From Candidatus Heimdallarchaeota archaeon (GTDB taxonomy: Archaea; Asgardarchaeota; Heimdallarchaeia; Hodarchaeales; LC-3): a stretch of DNA of 6,813 nt. Under the pieces are notes generated by a model. The model ran no database searches and had not been told where the DNA came from. It saw only the letters and a list, made by a program, of their open reading frames with translations. A program made the position numbers and the translations under genes. The stretch lies in NCBI GenBank assembly GCA_027364495.1, contig DAHXPE010000220.1, positions 1 to 6,813 on the forward strand, given 5' to 3'. Of this stretch, positions 1-6,409 are shown one piece after another; the stretch's first letter is position 1; each line of letters opens with the position of its first letter.

Positions 1-1290
1 ATAAAAGATACTTTTGGAAAAGAATTTAGTAAGAATGATGGAAAATTGCTTCCGGCATCTGATTTACTAAATGCAAGAATACAATCCTTCGTTGAAAAAT
101 ATAATCTTGTGCTGCCCTCCAGTTTAATTGAGAAATGGTCCGGTATAGTCAACCCAGCTATCTATGGTATGGAATCTCACTTAGATATCTTTAATCTGCG
201 CCAAAAAGCTGTTATAATAATATTAATTGGATTGATTTTAGATGAATATGAGCTTATCACGTCTGAACAGACTCAAGAAGTAGCAAAATACGTAATTTCA
301 ATATTGACTGGTTTTTTAGACCAACTAATAGATTGGAACTGTAGATTATCCATGTGGATCTCAGAAAATGAACAAGTGGGTAGAGCATTTTGTGGACCTG
401 GTATTCCGATGCTTTGGGACTATTCAGAGATAGATCCTGTTCTTCACGGTCCTGCTAACTTATGGGACAAACTTGATCGTCTAATCAAATCTAAAAAGTC
501 TTTCATTAAAGAAAGTATCAAGCCAACCATTGTTAATGCTCAGGCACAAAATTTACCTTTCGATAATAAATTTTTTGACCTTGTTATAACCGATCCACCT
601 TACTATGACAATATATATTACAGTGTCTTATCCAATTTTTTTTATACTTGGAAAAAAGTTTTAATGGAAAAAATTGAACCTGAATTATTTTCAAAACCTA
701 TAACTACTTTTACTGGGGAATTAGTCTCTTCTAAATACAGAAATATCGATCCTCAAATTGCCCACGAAATCTATTGTACCGATTTTAAAAAAGCAGTTCT
801 TGAGATTGAACGAGTATGTAAGGATAGAGGTTTATTTTCACTTATTTATGGTCATAGCACAATCGAAGGATGGTTACCTATATTAGAAGCTTTTAAGGAT
901 AGCTCATTTTATATCACTAGCGTTCAGCCTTTACGAATTGAACGCCTTCATCGACCTCGTAGTATGAAGTCTAACGCTTCTAATTCTGTCGTAGTATTGG
1001 TTGCCAGAAAATTTTTACAAGCTAAAACGGTACTCAAGTTGCAAAAATATATCTCTCAAGTTACTATTATATGCCAAACATATATTCCTTCTTTACAGAA
1101 AGATTTATGGAGCACATTCGAAATAGGCATACCTGTGTACGCAAATTGCATTTGTCTAATTGCTAATCATTCTTCTATTTTAGATGATAACAATAAAATT
1201 GTTGATATTCAATCCTTAATTAGCTTGATTATCAGTCAAATTCAAAATTTTCTTCCTGATTTTTCAATTAAAAGCAGAAAATCTCTATAA
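1..1290 (+). CDS. DUF1156/COG1743-type adenine-specific DNA methylase, C-terminal part (5' end outside window)
   Basis: The frame has no stop from base 1 to the TAA at 1288-1290, giving 429 visible residues. The TTG at 46 is only the first possible start inside the window and is not the real one. Visible features match the C-terminal half of DUF1156 methylases (usually about 900 residues or more): YGMESHLDIFNLRQ (bases 163-204), PMLWDYSEIDP (406-438), catalytic motif TDPPYYDN (589-612) followed by LSNFFYTWKK, then a GHSTIEGWLPIL segment (850-885) and SVVVLVARK. The family's AdoMet-binding FxGxG motif normally lies in the N-terminal half, which is missing here. Expected reaction: transfer of a methyl group from AdoMet to the exocyclic amino group of adenine in DNA. 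About 90 residues follow the methylase core; the tail looks shorter than in many relatives. Homologues often sit beside DUF499 ATPases and helicases in anti-phage loci; any such partner would lie upstream, out of view. Family is confident, specificity unknown. Confidence 0.85.
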   Translation: MKDTFGKEFSKNDGKLLPASDLLNARIQSFVEKYNLVLPSSLIEKWSGIVNPAIYGMESHLDIFNLRQKAVIIILIGLILDEYELITSEQTQEVAKYVISILTGFLDQLIDWNCRLSMWISENEQVGRAFCGPGIPMLWDYSEIDPVLHGPANLWDKLDRLIKSKKSFIKESIKPTIVNAQAQNLPFDNKFFDLVITDPPYYDNIYYSVLSNFFYTWKKVLMEKIEPELFSKPITTFTGELVSSKYRNIDPQIAHEIYCTDFKKAVLEIERVCKDRGLFSLIYGHSTIEGWLPILEAFKDSSFYITSVQPLRIERLHRPRSMKSNASNSVVVLVARKFLQAKTVLKLQKYISQVTIICQTYIPSLQKDLWSTFEIGIPVYANCICLIANHSSILDDNNKIVDIQSLISLIISQIQNFLPDFSIKSRKSL

Positions 1291-1370
1291 TTTATAAGAT
1301 AACGATTAAAACTTAATTTATTTATTAAAATATGAGCTTATCCTTTTCAATATAAGAGACCAAGTAATCT

Positions 1371-2363
1371 ATGAGTATTCTTTCATCAACAAAAATCAAA
1401 ATTGGTTCATTAACTCTTGATAATCGCTTTTTCTTAGCTCCATTGACGAAAGTCACAGATTTGCCTTTTCGATTGCTAGTTAAACAATATAAACCTGGCT
1501 TGATGTTTACTGAAATGATTGATGCTAAAAATCTTGCTAAAGAAAAACATTCAGTGGTTGATAAAATTAAAACTACCCCTGCTGAACAACCCATAGGCCT
1601 TCAATTGTTTGGTACTAAAGAATCATTTTATACGCAAGCTATTAAAAAATTCGAGGATCAATTCAGTTTATTTGATCTAAATCTTGGCTGTCCTACTGAT
1701 GAAGCTATTTCTCAAGGTGCTGGAGTTATTTTACTTAGACGTCCTCAAAAAATGATTAAAATAATTGAGGCTATGGTTTCTGCTACTGATAAACCAGTGA
1801 CTGTTAAAATTAGATTAGGCCTCAATGATAGCTCCAATTTTTTTAAAACTATAATGCAAATTGAACAAGCAGGAGCTGCTGCTATTTGTATCCATGGTAG
1901 ACTAGCTTATGATTCCTATAAAATACCAAATAAGTGGGATGTAATAAAACAAGCTAAAGAAACATTAAATATTCCTGTTATTGGCAATGGAGATATTTTT
2001 AATGGGCTATTGGCAAATAAATATATAAATGAGCAGTATGCCGATGCTGTTATGATTGGTAGATCTGCTATTCATAATCCTAAGGTTTTTGAAGAATGCC
2101 ATACTGATGCTATTCTTGAGATAACAGAAAAAGAACGTTGGAACTGGATTAATGAATTTTATACAAATGGTATTGATAACAACTTTCTTCGTATGATAAG
2201 ACTGCGTAAACGAGTATCAGACTTTCTTCACCCCTTTTTATCAGTTCAAGATCGTAAAATGTTGCGTAACGAAAACTTAAAACTAAAATTTGACGAATTA
2301 AATGAGTTTTTAGAAAAACGATTTCAGAGACAAATTCATCCGATTAATCAAATTAATAGCTAA
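1371..2363 (+). CDS. tRNA-dihydrouridine synthase (Dus family)
   Basis: This 330-residue protein has the full FMN-dependent TIM-barrel layout of Dus enzymes, which reduce uridine to dihydrouridine in tRNA D-loops using NAD(P)H. Visible motifs in order: APLTKVTDLPFR (23-34, FMN-binding loop), FTEMIDAKNL (46-55), IGLQLFG (75-81), NLGCP (104-108) with Cys107 as the expected catalytic acid, VKIRLG (145-150) with flavin-contacting Lys146, HGR (175-177), PVIGNGDI (202-209) and VMIGRSAIHNP (227-237). Residues 240-325 form the helical C-terminal region that recognises tRNA. Length matches bacterial DusB/DusC-type proteins; the subfamily, and so the modified position, cannot be assigned from sequence alone. 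The first motif is unusual: most relatives have APM followed by small residues rather than APLTK. The ATG start gives a normal short N-terminus; no Shine-Dalgarno precedes it. It lies 80 bases after the methylase and converges on the next gene. Confidence 0.93.
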   Translation: MSILSSTKIKIGSLTLDNRFFLAPLTKVTDLPFRLLVKQYKPGLMFTEMIDAKNLAKEKHSVVDKIKTTPAEQPIGLQLFGTKESFYTQAIKKFEDQFSLFDLNLGCPTDEAISQGAGVILLRRPQKMIKIIEAMVSATDKPVTVKIRLGLNDSSNFFKTIMQIEQAGAAAICIHGRLAYDSYKIPNKWDVIKQAKETLNIPVIGNGDIFNGLLANKYINEQYADAVMIGRSAIHNPKVFEECHTDAILEITEKERWNWINEFYTNGIDNNFLRMIRLRKRVSDFLHPFLSVQDRKMLRNENLKLKFDELNEFLEKRFQRQIHPINQINS

Positions 2364-2385
2364 AAATTGATTTCTTATTCAAAAA
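2362..2385 (-). terminator. T-tract terminator candidate between convergent genes
   Basis: On the minus strand, just past the stop codon of the C45 hydrolase gene, two runs of five T occur (2385-2381 and 2366-2362). There is no GC-rich hairpin. This fits archaeal T-tract (intrinsic) termination for the minus-strand gene in the 28-base convergent gap. In such AT-rich DNA, short T runs are common, so the support is weak. Confidence 0.25.
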
Positions 2386-2391
2386 CTACAT

Positions 2392-3408
2392 TTATAACTG
2401 ATAAACAAAAAATTCGTTTTCAAAGGGATTACCACGAGATAATTCTAATGTTTTATGTTTCAAATCCATTAGGACTGTTGTCACTGTCCCTAAATTACCA
2501 AAATCTTCGATCATTGTATATCGTCTGCAAATAGGTAATTCTGAATCAGAATCATCTAATAGAATTAATTTTAATTCATCCTTGGTTGTACCAGATAGAT
2601 TTTTTGCCAATGTACTTGCTCGATCAAACCTTGAAAGAGATCCAGCAAATTCTTCAACTGAATTATCAAAACCTTCTGCAAGATAGTGGTTGGTATGAAT
2701 AAAAATAGGATTTTTAGTAGGATAGAAAAATGTCCTTTCGATTGCTAATTCAAGATCCAGATAATTCCCTTTTTTATCGCCTATGAGAATATTACTCGCT
2801 GTTCCCTTATCATATGGATCAATATGTCTAACAGCAGACTCAATAGTTCTTGCTTCTAAAATATTTCTTAATAAAACATGAACCGGAACACCGTAAGAAT
2901 CCTTTTCGATATTAAGATAGTTTAGACAAACTCCGACTCCATAGTTATTTAAACCAATTTTTGAAATAATTCCTGGTTCAGTCATGGTTAATATTCTTAA
3001 TCCATTTTTTTGGAGCCTAATTCTCAGAACAACCGCTAAATCCTCAGATTCATGTAGCCAATCCCAATTTTGACCCATCAGAGCTGAATTTTTGAAGTAC
3101 ACAGCAGTACATTCATCTATTAATCTATTTATTATTTCAGTTCTTGAATTAAGAGCATATATCCAAAAAGGTTCTATATCCGCCCCTTCAGCTATAGCAT
3201 CCATTTCAATACAATATTTTGGGTTAAAAGCTTGGATTTGATCCTTGTAATGGTTAGCTAACTTTTTTAGTTTACTTTTTTCTAAATTGAATAAGCTCTC
3301 GTAAAAGGAAATATTTTTTTCAATCCTCGATTTCAAAATAGAACCGTGTTGAAACCCAATTTCTTTAGGAGTACCTTGTAAATCAATCATTGGAAAACGT
3401 TCAGTCAA
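2392..3408 (-). CDS. C45 family Ntn hydrolase / acyl-CoA:6-aminopenicillanic acid acyltransferase-like protein
   Basis: A 338-residue protein with the C45 (AAT-like) signature: LQGTPKEIGFQHG (10-22), NSRTEI (87-92), ECTAVYF (99-105), GQNWDW (112-117), EPGIISKIGLNNYGVGV (144-160), SNILIGD (205-211), LELA (219-222) and HTNHY (238-242). In this family the precursor cleaves itself just before a cysteine, which becomes the N-terminal nucleophile; Cys100 is the clear candidate, so mature chains of about 99 and 239 residues are expected. The fungal member transfers acyl groups to 6-aminopenicillanate, but prokaryotic members mostly have unknown amide or acyl substrates, so antibiotic synthesis should not be assumed. 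No signal peptide or membrane segment is seen, implying a cytosolic enzyme. The start is uncertain: TTG at 3408 includes the family-like RFPMIDL lead-in, while ATG at 3390 begins at MIDL. It is transcribed away from the second methyltransferase gene. Confidence 0.9.
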   Translation of the reverse strand: MTERFPMIDLQGTPKEIGFQHGSILKSRIEKNISFYESLFNLEKSKLKKLANHYKDQIQAFNPKYCIEMDAIAEGADIEPFWIYALNSRTEIINRLIDECTAVYFKNSALMGQNWDWLHESEDLAVVLRIRLQKNGLRILTMTEPGIISKIGLNNYGVGVCLNYLNIEKDSYGVPVHVLLRNILEARTIESAVRHIDPYDKGTASNILIGDKKGNYLDLELAIERTFFYPTKNPIFIHTNHYLAEGFDNSVEEFAGSLSRFDRASTLAKNLSGTTKDELKLILLDDSDSELPICRRYTMIEDFGNLGTVTTVLMDLKHKTLELSRGNPFENEFFVYQL

Positions 3409-3423
3409 TATAATTCAAATCAA

Positions 3424-3436
3424 GGCTATTTTTCGA
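3424..3436 (-). promoter_or_regulatory. possible BRE/TATA-like promoter for the C45 hydrolase gene
   Basis: Minus strand reads TCGAAAAATAGCC, a purine-led A/T box centred about 22 bases before the TTG at 3408 and about 40 before the ATG at 3390. If it is an archaeal TATA box, initiation would fall near 3404, which would favour the ATG at 3390. Many A/T-rich hexamers exist here, so this is only a candidate. Confidence 0.2.
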
Positions 3437-3510
3437 TTAATAACCCTGATTTAACAAATAATATAATTATTTAAGTAAATTTTTCAAAATCGTTAATTAA
3501 ACTTGACTTT

Positions 3511-3523
3511 GGAAATTATTAAA
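3511..3523 (+). promoter_or_regulatory. possible BRE/TATA-like promoter for the second DNA methyltransferase
   Basis: GGAAATTATTAAA has the shape of an archaeal BRE (GGAAA) plus TATA box (TTATTAAA). Initiation about 26 bases downstream would fall near 3545, giving a leader of roughly 22 bases before the ATG at 3568. No Shine-Dalgarno is seen in that leader. The call depends on the host being archaeal and is tentative. Confidence 0.25.
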
Positions 3524-3549
3524 TTGTTTGCATTCGTTTGATTGTTTGG
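3523..3549 (+). repeat. three tandem 9-base ATTGTTTG-like units before the methyltransferase gene
   Basis: Three units start exactly nine bases apart at 3523, 3532 and 3541: ATTGTTTGC, ATTCGTTTG and ATTGTTTGG. The outer two agree at eight of nine positions; the middle one has a shifted C. The array ends 18 bases before the ATG at 3568, overlapping the predicted transcription start, where a repressor or autoregulatory protein could act. The repeat itself is directly visible; the operator role is inference. Confidence 0.45.
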
Positions 3550-3567
3550 CTTAATTAGTGAATAGAT

Positions 3568-4617
3568 ATGGATTCTTCTTTATTAGAGATAGATAATCAA
3601 ACTGTTTATTTTAAATCAGCTGATTCCATGGATGAAATACCAGATGAATCAGTAACTTTAGTTGTTACATCTCCCCCTTATTGGAATGTCAAGAATTATG
3701 GATCAGAAGATCAAATTGGATTTAATCAATCTTATGAAGAGTACATTACATCAATAAATAAAATCTGGAATGAATGCATTCGAGTATTACAACCAAACGG
3801 AAAAATAGCTATTAATGTACAACCCTTGCCGATTTCAAATGATTTATCTGGTTTTGACCGCAGAATCATTAAAGATATTATGAATGATATTGAAAATTTT
3901 TTTCTTAGCCATGATTTTTTTCTTAGCGGGATGAACTATTGGGATAAGGCTAGTTATATTAATAATGTTTCTTGGGGCTCATTTCCAAAACCAACAAACA
4001 TTGCTACGAATACATCTTTTGAACAAATTTACACCTTTGTTAAACGTGGTAAAACTCGTAAAATTAACTCTGATCTTCTAGAAAAGAACTCCCTACATAA
4101 AAATGAATGGCGACACTGGGCTGTTCGTTGTATCTGGGATGATATATCTCCAGTTATTAAAATTAATTCTAAAGGATCCAATATTTATGGTCATTCTGCT
4201 CCTTTTCCAGAAGATATACCTTATCGATTAATTCGTATGCATACTGTCTCAGGTGAAGTTGTTTTGGATCCTTTTCTTGGATCTGGTACTACACTCAAGA
4301 TCTGTCGCCTTTTAGGACGTAAAGGTATTGGTTATGAGATCAATTCTTCCTATCGCGACAAAATAACTGAACGAATTACCGAGGACTGGCAAGCACCTTT
4401 TGTTGATACTGGGTATTTGACCTTGAGTTATAGACAATTGAGCCAAATGGTCGATATAATAATTCAAAACGTTTCTTTTGATTCCAAAAAAGACGAAAAC
4501 CATACATATCTTAAAAAAAGCATTTATACAGATTTAGAAGAACAAGGATTTATCTCTAAAGCCATAAAATCAAAATTACGTGAAATTACCGATAACCAAG
4601 AAATAAAAAACTACTAA
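3568..4617 (+). CDS. site-specific DNA amino-methyltransferase, TSPPYW type (N4-cytosine or N6-adenine)
   Basis: A 349-residue DNA methyltransferase with the catalytic motif before the AdoMet motif (beta-class order). Motif IV is VTSPPYWNVKNYG (33-45). LQPNGKIAINV follows at 74-84, then GMNYWDK (121-127). The segment HSAPFPEDIPYRLI (209-222) leads into the AdoMet-binding motif LDPFLGSGTT (233-242) and GIGYEIN (253-259). It should methylate an exocyclic amino group in double-stranded DNA using AdoMet; S-P-P-Y-W favours N4-cytosine but does not prove it. The core ends near residue 275, and about 75 charged, helix-prone residues follow (HTYLKKSIYTDLEEQGF and after), longer than minimal members; their role is unknown. 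No restriction endonuclease is adjacent, so it may be an orphan or regulatory methylase. The ATG places motif IV at the usual distance from the N-terminus. No Shine-Dalgarno precedes it. Confidence 0.92.
   Translation: MDSSLLEIDNQTVYFKSADSMDEIPDESVTLVVTSPPYWNVKNYGSEDQIGFNQSYEEYITSINKIWNECIRVLQPNGKIAINVQPLPISNDLSGFDRRIIKDIMNDIENFFLSHDFFLSGMNYWDKASYINNVSWGSFPKPTNIATNTSFEQIYTFVKRGKTRKINSDLLEKNSLHKNEWRHWAVRCIWDDISPVIKINSKGSNIYGHSAPFPEDIPYRLIRMHTVSGEVVLDPFLGSGTTLKICRLLGRKGIGYEINSSYRDKITERITEDWQAPFVDTGYLTLSYRQLSQMVDIIIQNVSFDSKKDENHTYLKKSIYTDLEEQGFISKAIKSKLREITDNQEIKNY
3897..3927 (+). repeat. exact 13-base direct repeat with seven-T tracts inside the methyltransferase gene
   Basis: TTTTTTTCTTAGC occurs at 3897-3909 and again at 3915-3927, 18 bases apart and in frame, encoding FFLS twice (111-114 and 117-120 of the protein). 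The spacing is a multiple of three, so an 18-base duplication or deletion keeps the frame, while slippage in either T7 run would break it. It lies just before the conserved NYWDK segment. Confidence 0.6.
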
Positions 4618-4686
4618 TTTAATAAATTCTAACGCCGAAATTAATCATTAAGAGAATTAGATTTTATTGAAATAGTTACTAATAAT

Positions 4687-4698
4687 TGAAATTAATAG
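4687..4698 (+). promoter_or_regulatory. possible BRE/TATA-like promoter for the tandem SagB-like gene
   Basis: TGAAATTAATAG carries a GAAA element followed by a TTAATA box centred about 26 bases before the ATG at 4720. That is the spacing expected of a leaderless archaeal transcript beginning at the start codon, and no Shine-Dalgarno is present. Weak on its own because the 102-base gap is AT-rich. Confidence 0.25.
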
Positions 4699-4719
4699 CT
4701 AATCAATGTATGAATCACC

Positions 4720-6321
4720 ATGATAGACGCTCAACAATTTCATAACCTCACTAAACATTCTAGAGAAAGTTTACGACAATCAAGGTGGCGAATGGATTTT
4801 ACAAACAAACCTTTTCCATTCAAATTGTACAAAGATATTTTTCCTATTGCACTTCCTCAAGAATTCTCATTACCAGAAGAACAATGTTTGCAAACTCTAA
4901 TTGACCACAAATATTCTCCTGAAACATTTGTTTTAGATAAAAAATTCTTAGCATCGTTATTATTTTTTACAGGAGGAGTTTCAAGAATAATTAATGGAAA
5001 TTTCATGCGAACAGCCTCAGCAACAGGAGCTCTCTATCCCATAGAATTGTATCTTATAATTCAGCATTTTTCTGATTTAGAGGACGGATTATACCATTTT
5101 AGTGTCGGTGATTTTAGCTTAAATCAGCTTAGAAAGGGCAATTTCTTTCCCTATGTAGCTCAAAATTCTTCCGATCCAGAAATTATTCAAAAGAGTTTTG
5201 TAACAATTCTTATGACTTCTTATGCTTGGAGAAATTCCTGGAAATACCAAGAACGATCTTATAGGCATTGGTATTGGGATGGTGGGGTTATGCTAAGCAA
5301 TTTAATGGCTATTTGTTCAAATTATCAATTGAAAAGTAAGATAGTGACTGTTTTTAAGGACAAGGAAATTAATACCTTAGCTAGCTTACGAGAGCATCAA
5401 GAAGTCGTTATTTCACTTATTCCAATCTATTTTGAATCAGCAACTAGCCAAACAATTCAAGAAGATTTTCCAGTCCAAGATATCAAAGAGTTACAGGTTA
5501 ATTTTTTACGAAGTTCTCCTAAAGAAATCAATTTCCCAATTATTTGGGAGATTCATGAGAAGACTTCAATTTTTAAAAACCAAGAATTAAAATCTTGGTC
5601 TGATAAAGCAAAAAATTATAAAGAATTCATTAAAGTTCCCCTACCGTCTGAAGTATATCTTGATTATACTAAAAGAAATATTCTTTCTTTAGAGCAGGCT
5701 ATCCTTCAGAGAGGCTCAACTAATCGCTTTGCTAGGGGACTATTATCACAGGAAATTCTTATGACTATTTTGAAAACCTCAAATTCAGGTATACCAATGG
5801 ACCTCTATCCTGATGAGTATTCTACTATTATAGAATGCTACCTAAATGTTCATAATGTTGAAGGGTTAGAACCAGGAGCATATTACTATAACGTTACTCG
5901 GCAAAAACTTGAATGCATCAAAACAGGTCAATTTAAAGAAAAAACAGCTTTTCTGTGTCTTGGTCAACAATTGTTTGGTACAACTCATGTAACGATATTT
6001 TTACTCTCTAATTTAACAAATTTATTAAAAAAATTTGGTGATAGAGCTTACAGAATTGCTCAGTTAGAAGGTGGTATAATTTCAGGGAAAATATACTTGG
6101 CTTCTTTTGCAGTAGGTATAGGAGCACGAGGAACAACTTTTTTTGATGATGAAGTTATTAACCACTTTTCACCGCATGCTAAGGGCAAAGACGTAATGAT
6201 GGCCGTTGGTATAGGTAAACCAGACTATATAGCCAAAAAAGGCAAAAAATTAGGCCCTTTGTTTAGTAGAGAAGAATTAATTACTGAACTCGAGAGCTAT
6301 TTAAATGGTCACGATTTATAA
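4720..6321 (+). CDS. tandem SagB/ThcOx-type nitroreductase-fold dehydrogenase (two domains)
   Basis: A 533-residue protein with two nitroreductase-fold domains of the SagB/ThcOx family, FMN enzymes known for oxidising azolines to azoles in ribosomal peptides. The N-terminus has the family lead FHNLTKHS (7-14). Domain 1 (about 55-240) carries RTASATGALYPIELYL (97-112), GLYHF (123-127) and YQERSYRHWYWDGG (176-189). Domain 2 (about 320-503) carries RGSTNRFARG (331-340), GAYYYN (386-391), FGDRAYRIAQLEGG (439-452), GIGARGTTFFDDEV (466-479) and MAVGIGKPD (494-502). The family usually dimerises with flavin sites at the interface, so the fusion probably forms a pseudodimer in one chain. No YcaO cyclodehydratase, precursor peptide or transporter is in view, so the substrate is unknown and peptide modification is unproven. 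Cytosolic; no signal peptide. It is preceded by a 102-base gap and is probably transcribed alone. Confidence 0.9.
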   Translation: MIDAQQFHNLTKHSRESLRQSRWRMDFTNKPFPFKLYKDIFPIALPQEFSLPEEQCLQTLIDHKYSPETFVLDKKFLASLLFFTGGVSRIINGNFMRTASATGALYPIELYLIIQHFSDLEDGLYHFSVGDFSLNQLRKGNFFPYVAQNSSDPEIIQKSFVTILMTSYAWRNSWKYQERSYRHWYWDGGVMLSNLMAICSNYQLKSKIVTVFKDKEINTLASLREHQEVVISLIPIYFESATSQTIQEDFPVQDIKELQVNFLRSSPKEINFPIIWEIHEKTSIFKNQELKSWSDKAKNYKEFIKVPLPSEVYLDYTKRNILSLEQAILQRGSTNRFARGLLSQEILMTILKTSNSGIPMDLYPDEYSTIIECYLNVHNVEGLEPGAYYYNVTRQKLECIKTGQFKEKTAFLCLGQQLFGTTHVTIFLLSNLTNLLKKFGDRAYRIAQLEGGIISGKIYLASFAVGIGARGTTFFDDEVINHFSPHAKGKDVMMAVGIGKPDYIAKKGKKLGPLFSREELITELESYLNGHDL

Positions 6322-6327
6322 ATTAAG

Positions 6328-6341
6328 AATTTTTAAAAATT
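6328..6341 (+). terminator. A/T palindrome with T5 run after the SagB-like gene
   Basis: Seven bases after the stop codon lies the perfect 14-base palindrome AATTTTTAAAAATT. It contains a T5 run on each strand, followed by TT. The stem has no G or C, so it is not a classical hairpin terminator, but a T tract at this place fits archaeal-style intrinsic termination. Confidence 0.35.
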
Positions 6342-6354
6342 TGACGAATGGCCC

Positions 6355-6376
6355 TACTAAAATAAAAAGGAGGTTG
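6355..6376 (-). terminator. pyrimidine/T-tract terminator candidate after the LRR gene
   Basis: On the minus strand, about 35-50 bases past the LRR stop codon, the sequence reads CAACCTCCTTTTTATTTTAG, a pyrimidine-rich stretch with T5 and T4 runs. This is typical of archaeal intrinsic termination. On the plus strand the same bases spell AAGGAGGT (6367-6374), a perfect Shine-Dalgarno core, but no reading frame of useful length follows it. Confidence 0.4.
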
Positions 6377-6409
6377 TAAATTGAAAATTTAAAAGTGCAA
6401 CTCAAGTAA

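Noticed and set aside
46..48. TTG start for the first methylase
   Set aside because: The same frame is open to base 1 and upstream codons read as normal protein; the family N-terminal half is missing, so the true start is outside the window.
1325..1594. Minus-strand 89-residue frame
   Set aside because: Lies antisense almost wholly within the Dus gene; no recognisable motif.
2392..3408. Penicillin biosynthesis role for the C45 hydrolase
   Set aside because: No other beta-lactam gene is nearby and most prokaryotic C45 members have other or unknown substrates.
3456..3472. AAATAAT-ATA-ATTATTT inverted repeat in the divergent intergenic region
   Set aside because: Arms of seven A/T-only bases are expected by chance in DNA this AT-rich, so it is not called an operator.
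4312..4503. Minus-strand 63-residue frame
   Set aside because: Antisense shadow inside the methyltransferase gene; no family features.
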